Part shown: positions 35,021-43,173 of the stretch, piece after piece
How the letters are laid out: each line of letters begins with the position of its first letter
How positions within the stretch are numbered: position 1 is the stretch's first letter
NCBI GenBank assembly: GCA_964433345.1
Contig: CAYSQJ010000004.1
Coordinates: forward strand, 186,001 to 250,000
Length of the DNA: 64,000 nt
Direction of reading: 5' to 3'
Source: Ga0077527 sp964433345
GTDB lineage: Bacteria; Pseudomonadota; Gammaproteobacteria; Burkholderiales; SG8-41
Translations under genes and position numbers: made by a program
The notes under the pieces: generated by a model
Databases searched by the model: none
What the model was told of the DNA's origin: nothing
Seen by the model: only the letters and a program-made list of their open reading frames with translations

Positions 35021-35053
35021 AACAAAGGCCGGGCAGTGCCCGGCCTTTGTTTT
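35021..35053 (+). terminator. Terminator closing the hydroxylase-UbiD-Bug operon
   Basis: A perfect 14-bp stem, AACAAAGGCCGGGC at 35021-35034 and GCCCGGCCTTTGTT at 35038-35051, has an AGT loop and ends in TTTGTTTT. Confidence 0.9.
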
Positions 35054-35186
35054 GCTGATCCCGCGGGATCAGGTGCGCTCGAGGATGTGCAACCCACGCA
35101 CGCGGTCGAGCATTAAAATTTTGGAAGCCTTGTTGTTCTTCATCGATGCCTGCGTGAATAGACGGTCCTGTTTTCCTCCTGATCAG
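35054..35186 (-). other. Gene-free tail of the ABC operon with two short coupled frames
   Basis: On the minus strand an ATG overlaps the DppC-like stop (35140-35190, 16 codons, MTDQEENRTVYSRRHR) and its own stop overlaps a second ATG (35069-35143, 24 codons, ending VRGLHILERT). The expected ATPase gene is absent. These frames could be chance or traces of a deleted gene; I cannot assign them. Confidence 0.3.
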
Positions 35187-36074
35187 TCATTGCAGCCGCG
35201 GATTGAGCACGTCGCGCAGGCGGTCGCCGACGAGGTTGATCGCGACGATGGCCAGCAGCAGCGCGAGGCCGGGAAACACGCTGATCCAGTACTGCCCCGC
35301 GAGCAGGTAGGTGTAGCCGTTGGCGATCAGCAGGCCCAGCGAGGGTTCGGTGATCGGAAGGCCGAGGCCGAGGAAGGACAGCGTCGCTTCGAGTGCGATG
35401 GCATGGGCGACCTGAACCGTGGCGACGACGATCAGCGGCGGCAGCACATTGGGCAGCACGTGGCGGAACAGGATGCGCGCCTCGCCGTAGCCGGCACAGA
35501 CCGCGGCATCGACATATTCCCTTTTCAGTTCCACCAGCGCAGCGCCGCGCACGGTGCGCGCGTAATAGGCCCATTGCACGACAATCAGGGCGACGATGAT
35601 GCGGTCCGCGCCCTGGCCGGCCACGGCGAGCAGGATCAGTGCGACGAGGATCGACGGGAAGGACAGCTGCAGGTCAACCACGCGCATGATCAGGGCGTCG
35701 ATCCAGCCGCCGGCGCGCGCAGAGACCAGTCCGATCACGAGGCCGATGGCCAGCGCGGCGACGGTCGAGAGTATGCCGACGCCGAGGCTGATGCGCAGGC
35801 CGTAGAGGATCGCCGAGAGCAGGTCGCGGCCCTGGCCGTCGCTGCCCAGCCAGTAGATGCCGCTGGCGGAGGATGCGGATCCCGGCGCCAGCCGCGCATC
35901 GAGAATGTCGAGCTGGGCCAGGTCATAGGGGTTTTGCGGGCTGAGCCAGGGCGCGCCTAGCGCTGCTGCGAGCAGCAGGCCGAGCAGCAGCAGTGCGGAC
36001 AGCGCGATGCGGTCGCGAATGAAGCCGGACGCGGCTTCGTGCAGCGGCGAGGGCGCGGCGGCCGCGACGCTCAT
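35187..36074 (-). CDS. ABC transporter permease, DppC/OppC type
   Basis: The 295-residue integral membrane protein has the N-terminal OppC-like extension (SPQNPYDLAQLDILDARLAP, then GIYWLGSDGQGRDLLSAILY) and the permease EAA loop near YVDAAVCAGYGEARILFRHV. About six transmembrane segments are predicted from hydrophobicity. It pairs with the DppB-like permease, whose stop overlaps its ATG by 4 nt, to import peptides, nickel or similar ligands. No ATPase gene follows it. Confidence 0.92.
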   Translation of the reverse strand: MSVAAAAPSPLHEAASGFIRDRIALSALLLLGLLLAAALGAPWLSPQNPYDLAQLDILDARLAPGSASSASGIYWLGSDGQGRDLLSAILYGLRISLGVGILSTVAALAIGLVIGLVSARAGGWIDALIMRVVDLQLSFPSILVALILLAVAGQGADRIIVALIVVQWAYYARTVRGAALVELKREYVDAAVCAGYGEARILFRHVLPNVLPPLIVVATVQVAHAIALEATLSFLGLGLPITEPSLGLLIANGYTYLLAGQYWISVFPGLALLLAIVAINLVGDRLRDVLNPRLQ

Positions 36075-37045
36075 GACCGGCTGTCCGGCCGCACCCGCGG
36101 ATCAAGCGCCGCGTAAAGCAGGTCGACCACGAGGTTGATCAGGATGAACAGGCAGACCGTCACCAGCAGGTAGGCAACGATCACCGGACGGTCAAGCAGG
36201 CCGATGGAGTCGATCAGCAGCTTGCCCATGCCGGGCCATGCGAACACCGTCTCGGTGACGACTGCGAAGGCGAGCAGCGAGCCGAACTCGAGGCCGGCGA
36301 CGGTGACCACCGGGATCAGGATATTGGGCAGCACGTGCACGCGCAGGATGTCGTGCTCGGCGACGCCCTTGGCGCGGGCCTGGCGCACGTAATCCTGGAG
36401 CATCGCTTCGCGGGTGCCCGCGCGTACCAGCCGGATCAGCAGCGCGAGCTTGAACAGCGCGAGGTTGGTCGCCGGCAGGATCAGGTGGCGCAGGCCCTCC
36501 CAGCTGAGGAAGCTCACGGCAATGCCGAAAAGCTCGACCGTGGGGCCGCGTCCTGTGGTCGGCAGCCAGCCCAGTTGCACCGAGAACAGCAGGATCAGCA
36601 TCAGCCCGACCCAGAAGGTCGGCAGCGAGAAGCCGAGGATGGAGCCGGCCATGATCGCGCGGCCGATCCAGGATTGCGGTTTCAGCCCGGCGAGTAGGCC
36701 CAGCGGCACGCCGAGCGCGACCGCGATCAGCATTGCCAGCAGCGCGAGCTCCAGCGTCGCCGGCAGGCGTTCGAGGATCAGCGTGATCGCCGGCACCCCG
36801 GCGACGAAGGAGCTGCCGAGGTCGCCGCCGAAAGCACCCTTGAGGAAATGCCAGTACTGCTGCCACAGCGGCAGGTCCAGGCCGAGCTGGGCGGTGACGC
36901 GCGCGATTTCCGCCTGGTCGGCCTGTGGATTGACGAGGATGTCCACCGGGTTGCCGATCGCGTAGACGCCGGCAAATACCAGCAGCGACATCGCGAGCAG
37001 CGCAAGCGCGCTCCAGCACAGCTGCCGCAGGACATGGTTCAGCAT
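36071..37045 (-). CDS. ABC transporter permease, DppB/OppB type
   Basis: The 324-residue membrane protein starts MLNHVLRQLCWSALALLAMS and has the DppB hallmarks: a periplasmic loop after helix 1 (NPQADQAEIARVTAQLGLDL), WGDLG-like FGGDLGSSF, and the cytoplasmic EAA loop (MLQDYVRQARAKGVAEHDIL). It is translationally coupled by ATGA to the DppC-like gene and lies 28 nt after an AstE-like deacylase gene. Confidence 0.92.
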   Translation of the reverse strand: MLNHVLRQLCWSALALLAMSLLVFAGVYAIGNPVDILVNPQADQAEIARVTAQLGLDLPLWQQYWHFLKGAFGGDLGSSFVAGVPAITLILERLPATLELALLAMLIAVALGVPLGLLAGLKPQSWIGRAIMAGSILGFSLPTFWVGLMLILLFSVQLGWLPTTGRGPTVELFGIAVSFLSWEGLRHLILPATNLALFKLALLIRLVRAGTREAMLQDYVRQARAKGVAEHDILRVHVLPNILIPVVTVAGLEFGSLLAFAVVTETVFAWPGMGKLLIDSIGLLDRPVIVAYLLVTVCLFILINLVVDLLYAALDPRVRPDSRS

Positions 37046-37073
37046 TGTCGCCGGCCGCGCGGTGGCGAAGGGC

Positions 37074-38036
37074 TCAGACGCCGGGCGAGACGAATCGTCC
37101 GAGGCGTACTGCGGTCTGTCCGCGGTAGAGCCGCTTCGAGGGCATCACCAGAACGCAGCGGTCGTAAGGTGTGCGCACTTCGCGATCGCCATCCCAGCCG
37201 ATGAGCGTACCCGAATGCTCGATGACCTGGAGGCCGGTAAATGCCTGAGCAAAGCGGAAGGCTTCCGCTTCGATGGTGACGGGATGGGTGACCTCGACGA
37301 TCTGCTGGGGCGACGGCGTCTCGGCGAAGCGGAACGAGCCGTCGCGGGGATCAATGATGCCGAAACGGGCGAGAAAGCGCAGCGTGGTTTCGCGGGCAAC
37401 ATCGACAGTCCGTCGCGCCCAGTGCTGGCCGCATTCGACCAGCATGGCGTTCTTCGGGCTGCCGGCCTCGCCGAACCCGGCATAGTCGCGCATGCGCCTG
37501 CCGGCGGCATGCCCCGCGTCGCTTACCGCGAGGGCCGGGTAGGCGATTTCGGTGGCGAGCTCGCGCCCCTTGGCGAGCGGTCCGGTGAGCAGCAGCGGAT
37601 CGGAGGGGTGCTGCATCGAGTGGATGTCGAGCAGGAAATCGACGCTGTCGATGAGCGGGCGCAGCGTGCGGGCACGGCGCAGTTCGGTGCTGTTGCGCCC
37701 GCCGTCCAGAACCTCGGCGGTCCACAGCCGGTTAAGGTCCTCATCGACCCAGCGCGAGGTTTCGGGGTTGGCCGGATCGAAGTTCCCGAATGCGGCCACG
37801 TTGCAGAAGGCCAGTGTCAGACGGCCGTGCAAGGGGCGAATGCCGCCACGGAACAGTTCGTCGAGGACAATGGCGCCGCAGATCTCGTTGCCATGCACCA
37901 GCGCGGTCACCATCACGTGGGGGCCGGCTTTGCCGCTGTCGAGGGTGGTGACGTACTCGATGCCGGTGTTTCCGCCGCGGTAGGGCGTGATGTCCGGCGG
38001 TGCTATTTCAACAGTGTAGGCGTTGGGGTCTGTCAT
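37074..38036 (-). CDS. Succinylglutamate desuccinylase/aspartoacylase-family deacylase
   Basis: The 320-residue protein is an M14-like zinc amidohydrolase: MVTALVHGNEICGAIVLDE carries the HxxE zinc ligands, VDEDLNRLW the substrate-binding Asn-Arg, and DFLLDIHSMQ the third zinc His. The AMLVECGQHW region supplies the general-base Glu. Family members remove acyl groups from N-acyl amino acids such as N-succinylglutamate or N-acetylaspartate. It lies between the binding protein and permease genes, so the importer probably delivers an N-acylated amino acid or small amide. Confidence 0.86.
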   Translation of the reverse strand: MTDPNAYTVEIAPPDITPYRGGNTGIEYVTTLDSGKAGPHVMVTALVHGNEICGAIVLDELFRGGIRPLHGRLTLAFCNVAAFGNFDPANPETSRWVDEDLNRLWTAEVLDGGRNSTELRRARTLRPLIDSVDFLLDIHSMQHPSDPLLLTGPLAKGRELATEIAYPALAVSDAGHAAGRRMRDYAGFGEAGSPKNAMLVECGQHWARRTVDVARETTLRFLARFGIIDPRDGSFRFAETPSPQQIVEVTHPVTIEAEAFRFAQAFTGLQVIEHSGTLIGWDGDREVRTPYDRCVLVMPSKRLYRGQTAVRLGRFVSPGV

Positions 38037-38063
38037 GATTTGTCCGGGGTGGGTGTTGCGCCC

Positions 38064-39638
38064 TCAGCGCATTCTCGGCGAGAAATGGTGGGCAAAAGTG
38101 AATTCATCCGTGCGCGGTTCATAGGCAAGGTCCGCGCGCATGGCCCAGCTGACGACCTGGTGGTGCAGCGGGATGACGGCCAGGTCCTGCATCGCCAGCG
38201 TGTTGGCTTCCCGCGCCAGTGCTTCGCGCTTGCCGCGGTCGACGCTCGCGAGTGCCTGTTCCATCAGGGTATCGACTTTCGGGTTGGCATAACGCCCCCA
38301 GTTCCACGCCCCGTAGCCCTTCCCGGGGTTGGGGGCGGCGACCAGCGAGCGCAGCGCGAGGTCGGCGGCGAAGGAGCCCCAGCCGAGCAGCGATACCGCG
38401 GTTTCCTCCTTGCGCACCCGGCCGAGGAAGGCCGACATCGGCATCGCCTCGACCCGGGTCTGGATGCCGGCACGCGTGAGCAGTTGCGCGACAGTCTGCA
38501 GGATCTGTTCGTCATTGATATAGCGGTTGTTGGGGCCGCTGAGCGTGATGCGCAACCCCTTCGGGTAACCCGCTTCCGCGAGCAGGCGTTTCGCGCCTTC
38601 GGGGTCGTAGGGCAGTGGCTTCAGCGCGGCATTGTGGCCGAAAACCTCCGGCGAGACGATGTTGGCCGCCGGCACCGCGAGGCCCTCCATCACGCGTTCG
38701 GCGATCGCCTTGCGGTTGATTGCCATCGAGATCGCGCGGCGCACGCGCAGGTCGCGGAAGGGATTGCCCGCCAGCGGCTTGCCGTCGGGCCCGCTGACGC
38801 CCGCCGGCCGGTCGCGATACTGGTCGAGGTGGAGCAGGATGGTCCGCCAGGAGGTAGTTTGTATAACTTTTAACTTATTGTTTTTATTGATATTTTTTAA
38901 ATCCGCCGAGGGCACGTGTTCGATCGCGTCGAGTTCGCCGGAAAGCAATGCGGCGCTACGTGAAGGATCCGCGGGTATGACGCGCAGCGTGACCCGGGTC
39001 CAGGCTGGTGGCTTGCCCCACCAGCCGTCATGGCGGGCGAGTTCCAGCCGGTCACCGCGCTGGTAGCGTACAAAGCGGTACGGCCCGGTGCCGACCATCG
39101 CCCGCCCCGAATCGAAATCCTCGGGACCGGCATCCTGCGCATGCTTGCGCGAAACAATCAGGATGGAATTGAGTTCCTCCGGCAGCGCGCCGTACGGATA
39201 CTTCGTCTTCACGCGCAGCGTGTGGCGGTCGACCGCGGTCGCTGATTCGACGGCGCGCACATACGACGCGAAGCCGCCGGGGCTGCCCTTGATCGACAGC
39301 GGCCGCGCGATGGAGAAGGCCGCGTCTTCCGCGGTGAACTCGGAGCCGTCGTGGAATTTCACGCCGCGGCGCAGGCTGAATTCCCAGGTCAGCGCATCCA
39401 GCGCGCGCCAGCGTTCGGCGAGGCCCGGGATCAGTTTCGTCTGCGGGTCGACGTCGGTCAGCGACTCGAAAACATGGCGCGCCACGGTCAGGTTCGGCTG
39501 TGAGGCGAGCAGGTGCGGATCGAGCGAGCTGACTTCGCCCGAGAGGCCGATGCGCAGTTCGGCGGCAGCTGCAGGGCCCGCTGCAAGCAGCAGCGCAAAC
39601 GCCGAGGATATGAATGTGATGACGGATTTTCTTTTCAT
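38064..39638 (-). CDS. ABC transporter substrate-binding protein, SBP family 5 (DppA/OppA type)
   Basis: The 524-residue product has a signal peptide (FISSAFALLLAAGPAAAAE) and family-5 motifs: SLDPHLLASQPNLTVARHVF, EFSLRRGVKFHDGSEFTAED and DLRVRRAISMAINRKAIAER. It delivers peptides or related ligands to the DppBC-like permeases. A short segment at about 38855-38910, encoding ADLKNINKNNKLKVIQ, is built of AT-rich codons quite unlike the rest of the gene, although the family alignment is not interrupted. It is the first gene of the leftward unit and is divergent from the ArgE-like gene. Confidence 0.93.
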   Translation of the reverse strand: MKRKSVITFISSAFALLLAAGPAAAAELRIGLSGEVSSLDPHLLASQPNLTVARHVFESLTDVDPQTKLIPGLAERWRALDALTWEFSLRRGVKFHDGSEFTAEDAAFSIARPLSIKGSPGGFASYVRAVESATAVDRHTLRVKTKYPYGALPEELNSILIVSRKHAQDAGPEDFDSGRAMVGTGPYRFVRYQRGDRLELARHDGWWGKPPAWTRVTLRVIPADPSRSAALLSGELDAIEHVPSADLKNINKNNKLKVIQTTSWRTILLHLDQYRDRPAGVSGPDGKPLAGNPFRDLRVRRAISMAINRKAIAERVMEGLAVPAANIVSPEVFGHNAALKPLPYDPEGAKRLLAEAGYPKGLRITLSGPNNRYINDEQILQTVAQLLTRAGIQTRVEAMPMSAFLGRVRKEETAVSLLGWGSFAADLALRSLVAAPNPGKGYGAWNWGRYANPKVDTLMEQALASVDRGKREALAREANTLAMQDLAVIPLHHQVVSWAMRADLAYEPRTDEFTFAHHFSPRMR

Positions 39639-39723
39639 GATGTTTGTCTAGGATACCGCAGGATGCCGCGTTGACAGGTACCGGGGCTCTGCCTATCCTG
39701 CCCCTTTAACGACGGGCTTAGTC

Positions 39724-40896
39724 ATGAATCCGCCTGCAATGCCCGGCGCGGAAACACTGCGCCTGATCCGCGAGCTGATCGCGTTTCCGACGGTCAGCCG
39801 CGATTCCAACCTGCAGCTGATCGATTACCTGCGCGAGTTGCTGCGTCCGCTGGATGCCGAACTGCGCCTGACTTTTGACCGCGACCGGCGCAAGGCCAAC
39901 CTGTTTGCGACGCTGGGGCCGCGAGGCGAGCCCGGCATCGTGCTGTCGGGGCATACCGACGTGGTGCCGGTTGACGGCCAGCAGTGGAGCAGCGATCCCT
40001 TCGTGCTTGCCGAGCGCGATGGCCGGCTCTACGGCCGCGGCACTTCCGACATGAAAAGCTTCATCGCCTGCGTGCTTGCGCTGGTCCCGGACTACGTGCG
40101 CCGAGGGCTGAAAACGCCGCTGCACCTGGCATTCAGCTACGACGAGGAAGTGGGCTGCCTCGGCGTGCGGGGCCTGCTCGAGGACATGGTCAATGCGGGG
40201 ATCCGTCCGAGATCCTGCATCGTCGGCGAGCCCACCGAGATGCGGCCGGTGATCGCGCACAAGGGCAAGCAGAGTTATCGCTGCACCGTGCGCGGGCTGG
40301 CCTCGCATTCCGCCTATGCGCCGTACGGCGTCAACGCGGTGGAGGCGGCGGCGGAGGCGGTGGCCTTCCTCAAGCAGCTGGCGCGGCGGCACCGCGACCG
40401 CGGGCCCTATGACCGCGGATTCGACATCGCCTACACCACCGTGCATACCGGCGTGATTCGCGGCGGCACCGCGCTCAACATCGTGCCCCAGGACTGCGTT
40501 TTCGATTTCGAGTTCCGCAACCTGCCGGGCGACGATCCGGAGCGGCTACGCGCCGAGTTCGAGGCGCATCTGCGTTCGGTGATCGAGCCGGAGATGCATG
40601 CGGTCGATCCGCGCACCGGTTTCACGATTGAAAAACTCTCGGAGATCCCCGCGCTGGATACCGGGGCCGAGGCCGAGATCACGGCGCTGGCGCAGGAATT
40701 CTCGGGTTGCGAGGAGACCGTCAAGGTGTCATTCGGCACCGAAGCATCGCAGTTCCAGGTGGCCGGCGTGCCGACCGTGGTCTGCGGCCCGGGATCCATC
40801 CGGGAAGCGCACAAGCCCGACGAATTTGTTACATTGACCCAGGTCGCGCGCTGCGAACGTTTTCTGCACGGGCTTATGGCGAGGTGCTGCGGCTGA
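39724..40896 (+). CDS. argE: Acetylornithine deacetylase (ArgE-like, M20 family)
   Basis: The 390-residue protein has the M20 metallopeptidase signature: VLSGHTDVVPVDGQQW (first zinc His and catalytic Asp), YGRGTSDMKSFIACVLA (bridging Asp), FSYDEEVGCLGVRG (general-base Glu pair), a dimerisation domain near GLASHSAYAPYGVNAVEA, and the late zinc His in REAHKPDEF. It hydrolyses N-acyl amino acids. Its position back-to-back with a transporter that carries an AstE-like deacylase suggests catabolism of an imported N-acyl amino acid as much as arginine synthesis. Confidence 0.9.
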   Translation: MNPPAMPGAETLRLIRELIAFPTVSRDSNLQLIDYLRELLRPLDAELRLTFDRDRRKANLFATLGPRGEPGIVLSGHTDVVPVDGQQWSSDPFVLAERDGRLYGRGTSDMKSFIACVLALVPDYVRRGLKTPLHLAFSYDEEVGCLGVRGLLEDMVNAGIRPRSCIVGEPTEMRPVIAHKGKQSYRCTVRGLASHSAYAPYGVNAVEAAAEAVAFLKQLARRHRDRGPYDRGFDIAYTTVHTGVIRGGTALNIVPQDCVFDFEFRNLPGDDPERLRAEFEAHLRSVIEPEMHAVDPRTGFTIEKLSEIPALDTGAEAEITALAQEFSGCEETVKVSFGTEASQFQVAGVPTVVCGPGSIREAHKPDEFVTLTQVARCERFLHGLMARCCG

Positions 40897-40931
40897 AGTC
40901 TCTCCGGAGACATTTCAAAAAAGGGGGGAGC

Positions 40932-41894
40932 ATGAAAACGACGATCAACTGGACAGCTGCGCTGTTCGCAGGCCTGCTGGCTTTCAGTGCCGGTGCAGCC
41001 AATGTCAAAATCACCCCGCTGGGCAGCCACGACGGAGAACTCTGCGTGCAGGATCGCGCGATGATCTTCGAGGATCCGGATGGTACCCGCGTGCTCTACG
41101 ATGTCGGCCGCACGGTGACCGGGCCCGATGACCCTCGCTTGGGCAGGATCGACGTGGTGCTGGTGAGCCACATGCATGGCGACCATGCCGGCGACCAGCA
41201 CATGGCGCAGACCAACGCCGGCACCTGCGGCAAGCCCGAGATCACGGTCAAGGCGGTGCCCGACACCAGCAGCGCCCGCATCGCGGCGGCGAAAAAGGCG
41301 AAGATCGTGACCGGCAGCGAGATGCCGGCGTTTTTTGCGGGCAAGCTGAAGGCGCTGGGCGCCAATCCCGCGGATTCGCTGCTGGTCCGTTTCGGCGCCT
41401 CGCGCAAGATCGGCGGCGTGACCATCACCACGGTGCCGGCCGTGCATTCAAACGGGGTCAGCGGCGCGATGGTCGGCGGCGAGCTGGGCAAGATGCTGCA
41501 GATGGCGAGCCTTGGCGCCTATGTCGGACCGCCCACCGGCTATGTGCTGACCTTCAGCAACGGGCTGGTCGTTTACCTGTCCGGCGACACCGGCATCACC
41601 GCGGAACAGGATGCGGTGGTGCGCCAGCATTACAAGGCCGGGCTGGTGGTGATGAACATCGGCGACAACTTCACCACCGGTCCGAAGGAAGCTGCTTTCG
41701 TGATCAATGATCTGGTAAAGCCCAGGGCGGTGATCGCGAGCCACGTCAATGAAGTGGCAACCCAGGGCGGGAAAGTCATCCCCGGCACCAAGACCGACAC
41801 CTTCATCAAGGCGACCAAGGTACCGGTGCACCTGCCGCTCAGCGGCAGGACCATGGAGTTCGACGCCGGGGCGAAATGCAGGGCGGGCTGCTGA
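40932..41894 (+). CDS. Exported metallo-beta-lactamase-fold hydrolase
   Basis: The 320-residue product has a signal peptide (AALFAGLLAFSAGAA) and the MBL zinc motif VLVSHMHGDHAGD, with further ligands in VPAVHSNGVS, YLSGDTGIT and ASHVNEVA. The fold resembles UlaG-like and N-acyl-ethanolamine phospholipase D-like lactonases or hydrolases acting in the periplasm. GGGGGGAG just before the ATG supports the start at 40932. It lies 35 nt after argE and ends at a strong shared terminator. The substrate is unknown. Confidence 0.85.
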   Translation: MKTTINWTAALFAGLLAFSAGAANVKITPLGSHDGELCVQDRAMIFEDPDGTRVLYDVGRTVTGPDDPRLGRIDVVLVSHMHGDHAGDQHMAQTNAGTCGKPEITVKAVPDTSSARIAAAKKAKIVTGSEMPAFFAGKLKALGANPADSLLVRFGASRKIGGVTITTVPAVHSNGVSGAMVGGELGKMLQMASLGAYVGPPTGYVLTFSNGLVVYLSGDTGITAEQDAVVRQHYKAGLVVMNIGDNFTTGPKEAAFVINDLVKPRAVIASHVNEVATQGGKVIPGTKTDTFIKATKVPVHLPLSGRTMEFDAGAKCRAGC

Positions 41895-41908
41895 GGGGAC
41901 CCGCAACA

Positions 41909-41937
41909 AAAAAAGCCCCGCGATGCGGGGCTTTTTT
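41909..41937. terminator. Bidirectional terminator between two convergent genes
   Basis: AAAAAGCCCCGC and GCGGGGCTTTTTT form a stem with a GAT loop. A tracts on the left and T tracts on the right let it serve both the MBL-fold gene (+) and the YkgJ-like gene (-). Confidence 0.9.
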
Positions 41938-41951
41938 CATGGCAAGGGGCG

Positions 41952-42347
41952 TCAGTTGTCGGTAGTCGCGACGAACTTGGGATCGTCCTGGTGTTCGCGC
42001 TCGAACACCAGGAACTCGTAATAACCGCAGCGCTTGCCGTCCGGATACTCGCGGCAGACGCCGGGACGGGCTTCGTAAACCGTGCAATGCCGCTTGCGGG
42101 TGTCGAACAGCTTGCAGATTTTTCCGAAATGCCGGTCGTCCTGCTGCTTCAGCGAGCGCACCTTCTCCGAGCGGTCAAAGCGCGTGTAGCGTGATTCCGC
42201 CTGGGCGTAGGTGATGCCGAAGTGCTTTGCCAGCCGCGCGATGTCGCGCTTGCCGACTTCGATCAGGGGGTAGCTGCAGCAGTAGCCCGGGCATTTGCTG
42301 CAGTCGTACTGGTTGCCGGATTTCTTTTTGGAAGCGCTCGAAGCCAT
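41952..42347 (-). CDS. YkgJ-family cysteine-cluster protein (zinc/iron-chelating domain)
   Basis: The 131-residue protein has the CxxCxGxCC motif as YDCSKCPGYCCSYPLIEV and further cysteines in GKICKLFD, HCTVYEARPGVCREYP and KRCGYYE. This pattern defines the YkgJ/UPF0153 putative metal-cluster domain. The exact biochemical role is not established. It is a single gene, convergent with the MBL-fold gene, and its start at 42347 is followed by a Lys/Ser-rich N-terminus (MASSASKKKSG). Confidence 0.88.
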   Translation of the reverse strand: MASSASKKKSGNQYDCSKCPGYCCSYPLIEVGKRDIARLAKHFGITYAQAESRYTRFDRSEKVRSLKQQDDRHFGKICKLFDTRKRHCTVYEARPGVCREYPDGKRCGYYEFLVFEREHQDDPKFVATTDN

Positions 42348-42412
42348 CTTGGGGCACGCGCCCGTAAGGGCGCCCTCGCTGAAAAGCGCGCATTGTAACT
42401 GCGCTGAACGGG

Positions 42413-43147
42413 TCAGTGGTGGAGAATCTTCGACAGGAACTGCTGCGCGCGCTCCGACCGCGGTGTTCCGAAGAATTCCTCCTTCGGGGCGTCCTCGACG
42501 ATTTCACCCTGGTCCATGAAGATCACCCGGTGGGCGACCTTGCGCGCGAATCCCATCTCGTGGGTCACGCACATCATGGTCATGCCTTCCTGCGCGAGCT
42601 CCACCATGACGTCGAGCACCTCGTTGATCATCTCCGGGTCCAGCGCCGAGGTCGGCTCGTCGAACAGCATCGCGATCGGGTCCATCGCGAGGCCGCGGGC
42701 GATGGCAACCCGCTGCTGCTGGCCGCCGGACAGCTGGCCGGGAAACTTCTTCGCATGCTCGATCATGCCGACGCGCTGGAGCAGGGCATGCGATTTTGCC
42801 GTGGCTTCCTCCTTGCTCCGCCCGAGCACCTTGACCTGGGCGAGGTTGAGGTTTGCGGTGACATCCATGTGCGGGAAGAGCTCGAAGTGCTGGAACACCA
42901 TGCCGATCTTCGCGCGCAGCTGCGGCAGCCTGGTGTTCTTGTCGCCGACCGACTGGCCGTTGACGATGACCTCTCCCTGCTGGAACGGTTCGAGGCCGTT
43001 GACGCACTTGATCAGCGTTGATTTGCCGGAGCCCGAAGGACCGCAGACGACGACGACCTCGCCCTTTTCGACGCTGGTCGTGCAGTTCTTCAGCACCTGG
43101 AAGCTGCCGTACCATTTGCTGATGTTCTTGAGTTCGATCATGGCCAT
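42413..43147 (-). CDS. gltL: Polar amino acid ABC transporter ATPase (GltL/GlnQ type)
   Basis: The 244-residue ATPase starts MAMIELKNISKWYGSFQVLK and has Walker A GPSGSGKSTLIKCVNGLE, the Q-loop VFQHFELFPHMDV, signature LSGGQQQRVAIARGLAMDP, Walker B MLFDEPTSALDPE and the switch His in CVTHEMGFA. AAGG is 8 nt before the chosen ATG; longer frames add non-family residues. It powers the GltIJK importer encoded just upstream and is the last gene of that unit. Confidence 0.95.
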   Translation of the reverse strand: MAMIELKNISKWYGSFQVLKNCTTSVEKGEVVVVCGPSGSGKSTLIKCVNGLEPFQQGEVIVNGQSVGDKNTRLPQLRAKIGMVFQHFELFPHMDVTANLNLAQVKVLGRSKEEATAKSHALLQRVGMIEHAKKFPGQLSGGQQQRVAIARGLAMDPIAMLFDEPTSALDPEMINEVLDVMVELAQEGMTMMCVTHEMGFARKVAHRVIFMDQGEIVEDAPKEEFFGTPRSERAQQFLSKILHH

Positions 43148-43173
43148 GACGGGTGCCTTCTGGAAACGGGCGG

